This document shows positions 21,171 to 30,643 of a DNA stretch of 38,536 nucleotides, one piece after another (the first letter of the stretch is position 1; the number at the start of each line of letters is the position of its first letter). The stretch is from assembly GCA_003427395.1 (NCBI GenBank), contig BFEA01000109.1:166792-205327 (forward strand), read 5' to 3'. Source of the stretch: Chara braunii (Eukaryota; Streptophyta; Charophyceae; Charales; Characeae). Below the pieces are notes generated by a model that worked only from the letters and a program-made list of their open reading frames with translations, had not been told where the DNA came from and made no database searches. A program made the position numbers and the translations under genes.

Positions 21171-22019
21171 TATGTGTGAGAGAGTGAGAGAGTAAGAGAG
21201 AAAGTGAGAGAGAGAGTAGGTAAGTCGACTAACCAAATGAATCTACCTCTATATCGTGTGTATATACATGTGTGTGTATGCATACGTGTCAATCGCACGA
21301 CTGACAATACAACACTAGACGAGCAAAAATCGAATGAATTTACCGCAAGTCTATGGAAATATACACTACTGCGAGTGTGTGTGTGTATGAGAGAAGTGAG
21401 AGAGAGAGAAAGCAGGGAGTGAAATAAAGAGAAAGGGGGGGAAATAATACTCTGTTTGGCAGAAAAGGGCAACGATCACCGACCCCAATTACGATGCAGC
21501 CCCTCCGAATAAAAGACACCCTCGTTTCAACTGCATCGGGTCGGGAAGATAGCCTATATACATTCGTTCTTATGAGAATTGCTATTATTCTTTTATATAT
21601 ATATATATTATAATACCTCAATCTAACTAAAATTACGGTCGGATACATTTTAAATACGACTACTGTGAGTACAGATGGGTCGTGAACTCGTGGCCGTCTT
21701 CATTGGATGAGGTTCTTAGTCATGACAAGGGTCGCTTTCGTTCTTCGGACTATCCTCCCCGTCCCCGTGATCACCCTGCTCGCAATCATCTTTTCCACCT
21801 CGGTATCAGGTACGGGGTTATAGTGAGAGAGAAAAGAACGCGCAAGCCGAGGAACAATGCACAGGGGGGATAGCAAGAATGGGGGAGCTAGCGAGAAGGA
21901 GTATTGCGAGAGAAACAGAGAAGGGCACTCCGGGGAGAAGCGGGAGCAAAGGCCGCGCGGTGAGGTAGCACACGCAAACAGGCAGGAAAGATAGCGCAGA
22001 GGAAAGAGGGAGTGTGCGA

Positions 22020-22480
22020 AGGAGAAGAAGAAGGAGAAGAAGAAGAAGGGGGGGAAGAAGAGGAGGAAGAAGAAGAAGAGGGAGAAGGGAAGGGGATCCA
22101 AAGCAACGGGGGTAGACTATTGTAATTATCGATCTTGAACGAGGAATGCCTAGTAAACGCGAGTCATCTGATTACGTCCCTTCCCTTTGTACACACCGCT
22201 GTCGCTCCTACCGATTGAATGGTCCGATGAAGCGTCTGGTTTGCGGTGATCTCGGCGGTTTGCCGCTGGGATGCTGTGGAGAATCCGTTGGACCTTATCA
22301 CTTGGAGGAAGAAGAAGGAGGAAGAGGAGAGGGAGAAGAAGAAGAAGAAGAAGAAGAAGAAGAAGAAGAAGAAGAAGAAGAAGAAGAACGAGAAGGAGAA
22401 AGGTGGGGGGAGGCCAGAAATAAGACTTACCTGTGATGTCGTGACTCCAGCTTCGTCTTCGAGGTACCTGCAGCAAGACG
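22020..22480. repeat. duplicated segment, copy B (with GAA microsatellite)
   Basis: Counterpart of 20440-20930: GTAATTATCGATCTTGAACG, ATGCCTAGTAAACGCGAGTC, CGATTGAATGGTCCGATGAA, GGTGATCTCGGCGGTTTG, then GAA repeats (22300-22388) and minus-strand donor AGACTTACCTG. In copy A the GAA tract lies before the shared core; here GAA tracts lie on both sides. Confidence 0.8.
22431..22467 (-). other. candidate exon (duplicated segment B)
   Basis: Minus strand: acceptor CTTGCTGCAG, 37 nt, donor ACAG-GTAAGT. It reads VPRRRSWSHDIT in one open frame. Confidence 0.35.
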
Positions 22481-22571
22481 CCACCTTCAGAGGTTAGTGT
22501 CTGGTACACGAGAGAGAGAGAGTGAGAGATAGAGAGAGAGAGAACTACAATCGAACCGTTGAGTTACGTAC

Positions 22572-22688
22572 CTGGCAGAAGATAAGTCTCCGAGGCCGCG
22601 GTTGGCCTCGCGCAGCTTCCGTCGAAATGATGAGAAAGTCGATCGAATCTTTCCTCTACAACGTCGAAATATTCACTACGCCTCATGT
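22572..22688 (-). other. candidate exon, 117 nt
   Basis: Minus strand: acceptor ACACACATAG after a CA microsatellite (22692-22713), donor CCAG-GTACGT. The open frame reads MRRSEYFDVVEERFDRLSHH and continues to ...ETYLLP. No domain is recognised. Confidence 0.4.
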
Positions 22689-22822
22689 CTATGTGTGTGT
22701 GTGTGTGTGTGTGATGAGAGAGATCGAAGGAGGAGAGAGAAAGGAGAGAGAGAGGAGAAAAGAGGAGGGGGATGATGGTGATAGGTGAAGGATGATGATG
22801 ATGATGACATGAGGGCACTTAC

Positions 22823-22909
22823 CTTGTATTGGCCATGGCCTGCATGGGCGACATCTTCAAGTACTTCGGGCTGTCGCTGATGTCAACAGTTGCATTGTCT
22901 TTTTGTAGT
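22823..22909 (-). other. candidate exon, unit 1
   Basis: Minus strand donor CAAG-GTAAGT. Three closely spaced acceptor candidates, CTACACAG, CTACACAG and CTACTGCAG, precede the 87 nt core. The open frame reads LQKDNATVDISDSPKYLKMS then PMQAMANT. The (ATT)n tract of this unit starts about 345 bases to the right (23157-23215). Confidence 0.42.
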
Positions 22910-23156
22910 CTGCAGTAGCTGTGTAGTAGCTGTGTAGGAGTAGGCTGGGCGCTGAGCGCCAAGTGTGAGTGTGAAGGAACTAGACTCTTGTGTTGAGAGG
23001 AGAGAGAGTGCTCTCCATGAACATTGGTTTTCAATGCTACGAACCTCCATTGGTGTATTATTGGTGCAATGCTACTCTTTAGACACTGTGATACTATCTG
23101 GCCTTCAAAGTGATGGTGTAATCTGAAATTGTCATCTCGTTGTTGCTTATTTTACT

Positions 23157-23222
23157 TGCATTATCATTATTATGATTATTATTATTATTATTATTTTATT
23201 ATTATTATTATTATTTTTATTT
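23157..23222. repeat. (ATT)n microsatellite, unit 1
   Basis: ATT/ATTATG run in the same relative position as the tracts at 23670, 24597 and 26738. Confidence 0.92.
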
Positions 23223-23278
23223 TTAGGTAAACAGTTGTGTGTTGGGGATCGAGGTTGTGAGTGAAACGAGGGACATAC

Positions 23279-23353
23279 CTGGTGCTTGACACGTGCGGCA
23301 TCGACCGCTGTATGCTCGTACTCCGGAAAAGCTGTTGCCGTCAACTTCTTGCG
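23279..23353 (-). other. candidate exon, unit 2
   Basis: Minus strand: acceptor TATACTACAG, 75 nt, donor CCAG-GTATGT. Open in two frames; one reads RKKLTATAFPEYEHTAVDAA then RVKHQ. Paralogous to the exon at 24272-24345 (TGACxGCAAC near the start, CACCAG at the end, and shared flanking GGGGAnCGAGGTTGTGA). Confidence 0.42.
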
Positions 23354-23666
23354 CTGTAGTATAGGCTAGTAGGATCTGCCGCATGTAGTCTGGGCGCCGA
23401 AAACCAGGCAGGATATCAACTCTGGTTCTTCATTGACAATGATGATGAGACTATTCCAGCATTGTCAATTATGAGCTTTTGGTGTGCTCTTATTTAGTGA
23501 AACTTGCGAAGCAATGCTGCTGTTGGTTCGAGGTCACGACTATCTGGTCTCATGTATACGATGCGGCTTTGATTTAGGAAGTTCGTCATCGATAATTTTC
23601 TCGCATTTTTGTATGATTTTATTATTTCTTTTATTACTACTATTACTGATTGATTGGTATTTTCTC

Positions 23667-23669
<3 letters not shown>

Positions 23670-23717
<48 letters not shown>

Positions 23718-23796
23718 CATATTATTCCTATTATTACTATTGTTGATATTATTATTACTATTATTATTATTATTACCATTTACTACTATTATTAAA
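23670..23796. repeat. (ATT)n microsatellite, unit 2
   Basis: Pure ATT, then degenerate ATTACT/ATTGTTG triplets. The Tyr-rich or Ile/Leu-rich open frames are translated repeat. Confidence 0.92.
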
Positions 23797-23814
23797 CAGT
23801 TATTTTATCTACCT

Positions 23815-23990
23815 TACCTGACTTCTCAGTATCTGCATACTAAAAGAGGGAGACTGTGGATATGAGGATTGACTACATTGGAGTCAGAGTCGACATTGGA
23901 TTCAGACTTGACACCGGTTTCAGACATTCGACGAGGACTTATTTTGGGGCTGGTACCAAGACTTGATATTGATGACATTTCCATCTTTTT
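23815..23990 (-). other. candidate exon with short ATG-initiated frame
   Basis: Minus-strand donor TCAG-GTAAGG ends this segment near 23818. An ATG at 23984 opens 52 codons beginning MEMSSISSLGTSPKISPRRM and stopping at 23826, just before the donor. The repeats GACATTGGATTCAGACTTGA / GACACCGGTTTCAGAC make it Ser/Asp-rich. It could be a leader exon or chance. Confidence 0.3.
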
Positions 23991-24271
23991 TTTTTTTTCT
24001 GTTCGTCTGATCCCCTTCTCCTTGTCTGACCACCTTCTCCTCTTATGATCCCCTTCTCTTCGTCTGATCCCCTTCTTTCCGTCTGTGTGTACGAGAGGAC
24101 TGTGCCAAGCTGTCCGTTATTTGACACAGAGAGAGAGAGAGAGAGGGAGAGGGAAGGAGAATGTACGAGAGAGAAACGAGAAGACAGGCGAGTGCACAAT
24201 GGTCCTTGGGTGCACGTGGCATCTGTGAGTCGGGGAACGAGGTTGTGAATGGGGGAGAGAGAGAGACGTAC

Positions 24272-24345
24272 CTGGTGGAGAGGAGGTCGGCATTGGTGTT
24301 GACATCATCACTCGCTGGTAGTCAAGTTGTCTGGTTGCTGTCATA
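24272..24345 (-). other. candidate exon, unit 3
   Basis: Minus strand: acceptor CAACTACAG, 74 nt, donor CCAG-GTACGT. The only long open frame reads MTATRQLDYQRVMMSTPMPT then SSPP; the shared TAT start supports descent from the same ancestor as unit 2. The upstream flank has GGGCGCCTGGCGCC, echoed as GGCGCTGAGCGCC in unit 1 and GGGCGCCG in unit 2. Confidence 0.42.
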
Positions 24346-24596
24346 CTGTAGTTGTAGTGATAGGCTGTAGAGTAGATAGGGCGCCTGGCGCCATTCAGAA
24401 GAGAGAGCTACATTGGGTTATGCTGTTGGTGTTGCCCTGTTGGGCTTGGACATTGACTCACGATTCTGTTGTTTCATTCTCAAATGGATGGTTACTCAGT
24501 TCCCTTGTGCTATCTACTCTGGCTTTGACTACTTGGACTTCAGTGTGATTTTGCAGTTTGGATTTATGTGCTTCGTCTATATTCATATTCCTTGCA

Positions 24597-24652
24597 TTGT
24601 TATTATTATTATGATTATGATTATGATGATGATTATTATTATTATTATTACC
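24597..24652. repeat. (ATT/ATG)n microsatellite, unit 3
   Basis: ATT and ATGATT triplets, about 330 bases from the donor of unit 3, preceded by CTTGCATTGTTATT (compare CTTGCATTATCATT in unit 1). Confidence 0.9.
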
Positions 24653-24679
24653 AGTATCGTAAGAGGAGGGGGAAACGAG

Positions 24680-26350
24680 AAGAAACGGGTACACGTAGAC
24701 AAGTACACACGGTTAGATAAGCACAGATACACCCTGACACAAAACACGCAGACTGGAGCATGCAGGCAGATTCGGACGAATGGATGCAGACAGGCGGAAA
24801 CGGATTGGACAAATAGCAAGGCCGTAGTCAGAAGTCATATATCGCAGGCAAGAGTCACAACCCACAATCAAAGATCGTGTTCAAACAAGCAAATGTGACA
24901 AAAGTTGACTGACAAATACAGATAAACAAAGACTGACAAGTACAGACGGGGTCAGATGCACACAGAAGAAACAGTCGTCCGGACAGACAAATCAGACATA
25001 CAAGACTTACAGAATAGGGGAAACAGACATACCAGGAAACAGACAGGCAGGGAGACTTACCTATGGCACCATAGCTTCTGTGTCTCATCTCCCTCCTCCT
25101 CGTTTGTGTATGTTTAGGGACTGGCGCATTCCTCCTTTGTGAGCGCCAGACCCCTTCATGCCTTGCAATGATGATGAAGTATGCCTGATCCGCGTTACGA
25201 CATTGGCTGGTCTGATCATTGGTAAGTTAGTCTTTCGCTGCGTAATCTTGTGCTCCGTGAGAGAGGTGGGATCTAGGCTCTGATCCGCACCATTACAGTA
25301 CGTATAAAGCACCGGGTCACACAAGAGCACGGCAACTTCGTCAATGTGACGCACGTTGTGACACGTGGCTCAGTCACACAGCCAAGTGAGACACAGCGCA
25401 CGGTAACACGCATGCAGCGACCCATACATGTGACACATATACACAGCAACTCAGATGATGTGACGCACGTGGATGCTGTGACACACATGGGCACGGAGGT
25501 ACACGTACAACAGATACACAGTAACCCGTACGCTGTGATACACATAGAAACGCGCAGGCGCACGGTGCACGGTAACACACACACGGATGCACAACGATGC
25601 AGGGTAACCCACACAGTCACGCAAACTCAGATACACCGTAATAAATACAGACAGTGCGACACACCCAGTCACACACAATCAGACAATGTGACTCACACAG
25701 ACACTGAGACATTAAAGAGCGGTGGTGCGGACTGGACCATATAGTGTGAAACACGGACTGTGACCTACACGGTAAAACAGGCTGTGGCACACATACACGC
25801 TACACTCTACCTTTGTCACGGCCACTTCAACTTCAGGCTCTTCTAGACCACCATAGCACAGGCCGCTGTAGCAGCTTTTACGCATGGCTTACGAAGGGAT
25901 GAATGAATGGCATAACGATGCATCTTGATTTATACTTTTGTTTGATACAGGGCTTCCCTTTCCATCGACATGAGTGCTCACGGTACTTGCCTTATTAAGC
26001 CTGGACTGACCGAGAAGATACCGTTGACTGCATGGGGGTGTACAACGGACACAATGCGGTTGCGCTGCTAAAGACAAACTCATACATCTACATAGACCTA
26101 CGACTGAAACAGACAGACTGACGGAGAGTCCGGGCCAAACAATCTAAGTCAGACATATCAAGGAACACAGACTATGACATATACCAGGGAATGTGGAGTG
26201 TGACATATGTCGTAGGACACAGGCTGTGACATACAGGGTAAAGACAGACTGTGATGTACCTAAATGCTGTGAAACAGAAAGACCAAGCCACGCAGACGTA
26301 TGGCGCACATTGACACATACAGTAAAACACGGAGATGCCTACACACATAG
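24680..26350. repeat. degenerate ACAGACA / TGTGACACAC repeat tract
   Basis: ACAGACAAAT-type words dominate 24680-25050, and TGTGACACAC/CACACGG words dominate 25325-25790 and 26100-26350. The 132-codon Thr/His/Val-rich frame at 25346-25744 is explained by these words. Exon-like pieces interrupt the tract (donors near 25055 and 25805). Confidence 0.7.
25811..25865 (-). other. candidate exon, 55 nt
   Basis: Minus strand: acceptor GCTGCTACAG, 55 nt, donor AAAG-GTAGAG. Two frames have stops; the third reads GLCYGGLEEPEVEVAVTK without a stop. Another donor, ATAG-GTAAGT, ends a segment at 25061 whose acceptor is unclear. Confidence 0.38.
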
Positions 26351-26737
26351 AACAAGAGAAAGAGAGAGAAGGAAGATGATAAGGGGTGGTGATGTCGTGA
26401 GGTGTGTACTTGGACTTGGTAGTGGGCGGCATGGTCTACATTATGCATTTTTGGTTTGTAGGAGCCAGCGGTTGCGTGGTCTGTTCGTGATCTGGTAGTA
26501 GCATCACGACAGTATCCGGGGCGTCGATCGCCGAGTAGAAGAACGGCCCCTGATATATGAGTCGGCTGCAGCACGGGATAGGCTCCCATGGCCAACTAAA
26601 TGTAGTATTCGGATCTCGATTGATATAACATCAATGCATTACTACTCTCTTGTCAGAGTAGGACTTCCTGACTTTCAAGGGGATCTCACCATCTGCAATC
26701 TGTCTTTCCGCTTTCACCATTACCCTGCGTCACTATT

Positions 26738-26748
26738 ATTATTTTGGA

Positions 26749-26814
<66 letters not shown>

Positions 26815-26830
26815 TATTATTATTATTATC
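26738..26830. repeat. (ATT)n microsatellite, unit 4
   Basis: Long ATT run. The unit to its left (26390-26737) has CATCACGACAGTATCCGGGGCG, similar in position to the GGCGCC segments of units 1-3, but no clear donor; it looks like a degenerate fourth unit. Confidence 0.85.
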
Positions 26831-27169
26831 TTGTGTCGTTATTCTGATTAGGCATCATACAGGGCCAGAGATGAAGAGAAAGCATGGGGCAGTGGAGAGG
26901 GAGGTGACGCTATCCTTTTGCGATAAGTGTCTACCTCCTTCACCCTTCTCCATGCTTAACTTTGTATGGTCCTCTCATATACCTGCCTCCTCGACTTTAT
27001 TGATTGGGGGTCTGATCTCCGTTGAGTTAACCCTGACCTCAGCTAACCCTAAGAGTCAGCAATCGATTGCATGAGTTGTATGACCAATGACAGGGCGATT
27101 GCGTGAGCTCTGTCGGAGTTCAGGCGGAACTCTGGAGGCAGGGAACAGTGAGGTATGTCTGCTTCTACC

Positions 27170-27197
27170 TAAACCCTAAACCCTAGACCCTAAACGT
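27170..27197. repeat. interstitial plant-type telomere repeat
   Basis: TAAACCCTAAACCCTAGACC then CTAAACG: three to four CCCTAAA units on the plus strand, one with a substitution. AACCCTAAG also occurs at 27043. Consistent with Arabidopsis-type (TTTAGGG)n telomeres of the green lineage. Confidence 0.75.
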
Positions 27198-27474
27198 ATA
27201 ACCTCAGGGGACTGCCTATGACAATACTGAAGGAGTGAATACTTTGAGTCAGGGATCCTTCAGGGCTAAACCTGGGGACATGAGGGCAAACAATAATGCT
27301 TGAGTTAGGGAAGGGAAGCATGATCTGTCTGGGAATGTCTAAATGATGCTGGTAAACGTGGCGAAACAAGAAGTGTTGAGCTGTTGTCTTGATATGTTAA
27401 TATTTCTTTTAAGATGTGAAGGACAGGGAGAGGGTGTACTCCTGACAGTATTCCCTCGCTTATGGGTCACATAA

Positions 27475-27575
27475 AGCCCGCCTTATCAGTGACTGGTCGC
27501 ATGATAAGAGTAGAAAAGTCTATTCAAACTTGCCTTATCAACGACTAACCAGTGATAAGAGTAGTAAGAACATAG
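27475..27575. repeat. GATAAGAGTAG satellite, left block
   Basis: Two monomers (GCCTTATCA at 27480 and 27532, 52 bp apart), each followed by TGATAAGAGTAG. Same family as 28535-29060. Confidence 0.8.
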
Positions 27576-28534
27576 GATTCGTGAAAACCTAACAAAATAA
27601 ATTGTTAGGTTTGCACGAAATCTATTCAAGATTATGATAGTACGTTTTTCAGGTCTCCTCCAGGAACAAAATTCTACGTGAAGTGAATTATCCACAAAAA
27701 AAAAGAACAGAAAATTAATTTTATTAGAACTACTGGAGGGGGCGAGGAAAACAACGGGTTTTTTCATCGAAAATCACGACCTCGTGAAGCACCGTAGGTT
27801 GAAGACTTGAAATATTCTGATTTTTTGTTATCCAAAAAAAATGTGTTTATAGTCCTATAAGATGTGTAGCACGATGAATTTATTCGGGGGGTTTTCGAAG
27901 GCGCAAACATATTTTCCTGTTCGTGAATACGTTCGCTTGAATATGGTTTCCCATATATAAGCGAATATATTATTTTTATTGTTTGTTTTAATTTTGTTCC
28001 CTATATTTTTATTTTAAACTCGTGTTTGGCTAAGAATTTCAAGGTGTCTCCGAGGCAAAAATTGTTTGTATTCTTATTTTAAATGACATATATTTTTTGA
28101 TAAGGGTTTTATTGTTAAGTTCAAAAGTGATTTATAGTCCTATAAATTATTTTGTGCAGAGCTTGGCTTTTACCTAACTACAGAAACTGACTTATAGTCC
28201 TATAAATGACTATTCACCAAAACATATTTTTTTTACATCTTTCAAGTTTGCCTTGTCATCCTTAAAAATTACCCTGTTTGAATTCTGTTTTTTTGCCAAG
28301 CTACTGAGAATGACTTATAGTCATATAAAAGCATTTTGCAAGGAAGAGTTTTCTTGCACATTTTGGGGAACGCTAGATTTTTCACCTGATTTTTTGCCTT
28401 CTTTATCGCAAAACGATTAAAAACGTTATCTTTTTGTGTAAAAAATAACAGTTTGACTTTTACTTTTTCATTCTATAAGAAATGTTAGGTTTTATCCGAT
28501 TGTGAGGTTTTTACGAATCCCCTGTTTAAGGCTT
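27576..28534. other. AT-rich insert within the satellite
   Basis: About 950 bp, unlike the satellite on both sides. It begins near GGATTCGTGAAAACCTAACA and ends near GGTTTTTACGAATCC, an imperfect inverted pair. It holds a perfect AACCTAACAA/TTGTTAGGTT hairpin (27585-27611) and four TTATAGTCCTATAA-type palindromes. No coding frame is recognised. It may be a non-autonomous transposon, but no target-site duplication was found. Confidence 0.45.
27847..28328. repeat. four TTATAGTCCTATAA palindromes
   Basis: Sites: 27847-27860, 28132-28145, 28192-28205 (all TTATAGTCCTATAA) and 28315-28328 (TTATAGTCATATAA). The arms TTATAG/CTATAA are perfectly complementary in the first three. The last two share extended left context (CTACnGAnAnTGAC). 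Spacings of 60 and 123 suggest a decayed 60 bp repeat; the dyad itself is the best-conserved part. Confidence 0.85.
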
Positions 28535-29060
28535 CTTGAAAAGGGACTGCCTTACCTCCGATGAGCCTTACATTCAGTCAGTGATAAGAGTAACAAGGAC
28601 CCTTGGACACCCGCCTCATTGAGGACTATCCAGTGATAAGAGTAGCAGGGAAAGTCTGCCTTATCAGTGACTAGTATGATATAAGAGTAGCGAGGTTTCA
28701 AGGATTCGTGCCTTATCATTGACCAGTCTGATATTCATTCAGTGGTAAGAGTAGCAGAGTTCCTTGGATACCTGCCTTATTGATGACTAGCCAGTGATAA
28801 GAGTAACAGGGAAAGCCTGCCTTATCAGTGACTAGTCTGATTTAGGAGTAGAGGGGTTTCAAGGACACCTGCCTTATCATTGATCAGCCTAACTTTCATT
28901 CAGTGATAAGAATAGCAAGCTTCCTTTGAAAGTCTGCCTTATTGATGTCTAGCCAGTGATAAGAGTAGCAGGGAAAACCTGCCTTATCAATGACTAGCCT
29001 GATATAAGAGTAGCAGGGTTTCAAGAACACTTGCCTTATCAATAACTAGCCATGGGTTAA
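28535..29060. repeat. GATAAGAGTAG satellite, main block with higher-order structure
   Basis: GCCTTAT starts at 28658, 28710, 28774, 28819, 28871, 28936, 28981 and 29033, giving steps of 52, 64, 45, 52, 65, 45 and 52: a three-monomer higher-order unit of about 161 bp. Each monomer has CTTATCA...TGATAAG dyad symmetry around TGACTAG. Confidence 0.88.
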
Positions 29061-30640
29061 GCCTGCCACTAAGTATGCTTCGACGCACGGGGGGGCGAAG
29101 ACCCACAAGGTTTGCCTTTTGTCAAACAGGCTCCAGTAACAAGTAGATATACCCTGAATGGTCTGCCATACCACCGCTAACTTTCTTCACACTCTGCATT
29201 ATTCGATCCTAACTAATTACCTCTGATTCTACTGAGAGGGGATAAGTGGGATCTTGCCTCAGAGAGAGACTATTCATTTGTTTGATTTTTTTCCATAATA
29301 TTATTTTCCACGGGTTGGATTGATGATGTGTTGAGGTGTGTTGGGAAAAGGAAGGGAACTCAGACAAGATAATCCCAAAGGGGATAGGAATGAGATAGTG
29401 AAGCAAATATGGAAAGTTATTGCGACAGTAAAAAGAGAAGTGAACTATTATTCACTACCTGAAGCGGAAGGGCAACAACCTAAACGATTAGTTGAGGATA
29501 AGAGTCGGATAGAAGACACCGAGTCTAGAAGGGACTTCCTAGATCTCAGTTAAGAAGAGAGATGTTAAGTTTCTCTTGGACTGTGCTGTGTCTATAGGTT
29601 TCGCCTCTTGGAGAAGACTACGGAAGAAATCCGTAAGGAACTGCAAATTCTGTTATCTCTGGACAACAGGTCGGTATAATTCCGACTCAACTTCCACATG
29701 GCTTGATACCCACATCTAAGACAAGACCTAAGACGGGAACAGATAAATCTTTCTCCTGTATCTACACCTAAAGTTGTTCAAATCACACTCAGAGGTCTTT
29801 GAAAATGTGAAGGGTTGGGGTAAAAGAAGTCAGTTTTAGGAAGGAATGTTGTCTTTCAAGGGTTTGGGGCGTGAGTGACTTGCTATGAATGGATTAAAGG
29901 TTGACGCTTGTAGCGCATTCTGTGTCTGCATCTGTATGTGTGTATGTGGTTTCTTGCATCTGCACAGGTGTTGGACATTTCTGCTGTCGTCTGAATTTGG
30001 GATCATTTGGGATATTCGGACATCGGGGCACAACAATTGTGAAAATGAGGTCCATCGCTCATTCAACTCCCCCTGATATTACGTACATACTTATATATAT
30101 ATATCTGTGAGTGAGATCGTAGGCTGGTCGGTACCTAGGAAGACATTTGTCTGGAACTTCTTTTGAGAAGAATGGGGGATTACTAAGGGGCTTGACTCTG
30201 ACATTTTTTTATAAGGACAACAAAGGAAACTCAGAGTCATTACCATAGTTAGCTAAGTGTGGAAGACTGTCCGAAAAAGTCGACCTCATTAGATAGTCAG
30301 TCCGGGGAATTAGCACCTCGGGGCGCGACATATGGGTCAGTCTTAAGGCGTTCTACCGCGCGTATGCCTATGCTACGATGATCGAGAAAACGCCCTCGGC
30401 TGGCCTACCTCTGCGATTGCATGTAAAAGCCTTCGTACGTGGGTCAGTAGCTCAGCAGGGATACGCCCACCTAAGGGATGGTGACAGCTCCCGCAGGTGG
30501 AGGTAATGTTGTACCTCGCGGGATTCCTAGCCTGTCGTAGGGAGTCGTGAGAGGTATAGCACGCGCGCACGGTCGGAGTTGGTATTTCATAAAGTGACAA
30601 AAGAAACTCATGGGTGATACGACCGTGAGGTCCGACACAA
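29061..30640. other. unassigned stretch
   Basis: No recognisable gene. A 71-codon plus-strand frame at 29338-29553 (MLGKGRELRQDNPKGDRNEI...) is not repeat-derived but has no known domain and no supporting splice signals. TATATATA lies at 30094-30103. GAATCCGT/ACGG-type short dyads occur near 29620. The right edge meets the broken 3' end of LINE-B. Confidence 0.4.
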
Positions 30641-30643
30641 AAA

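Noticed and set aside
25346-25744. 132-codon Thr/His/Val-rich frame
   Set aside because: Explained by degenerate TGTGACACAC repeats lacking stops; the opposite strand is equally open.
28535-29060. CRISPR array from regularly spaced CTTATCA repeats
   Set aside because: Spacers are themselves repeated in a higher-order pattern and the sites are dyads in a satellite; no cas genes; eukaryotic context.
29338-29553. Small host gene (71 codons)
   Set aside because: No domain, no splice or promoter support, and length is compatible with chance; kept only as a note.
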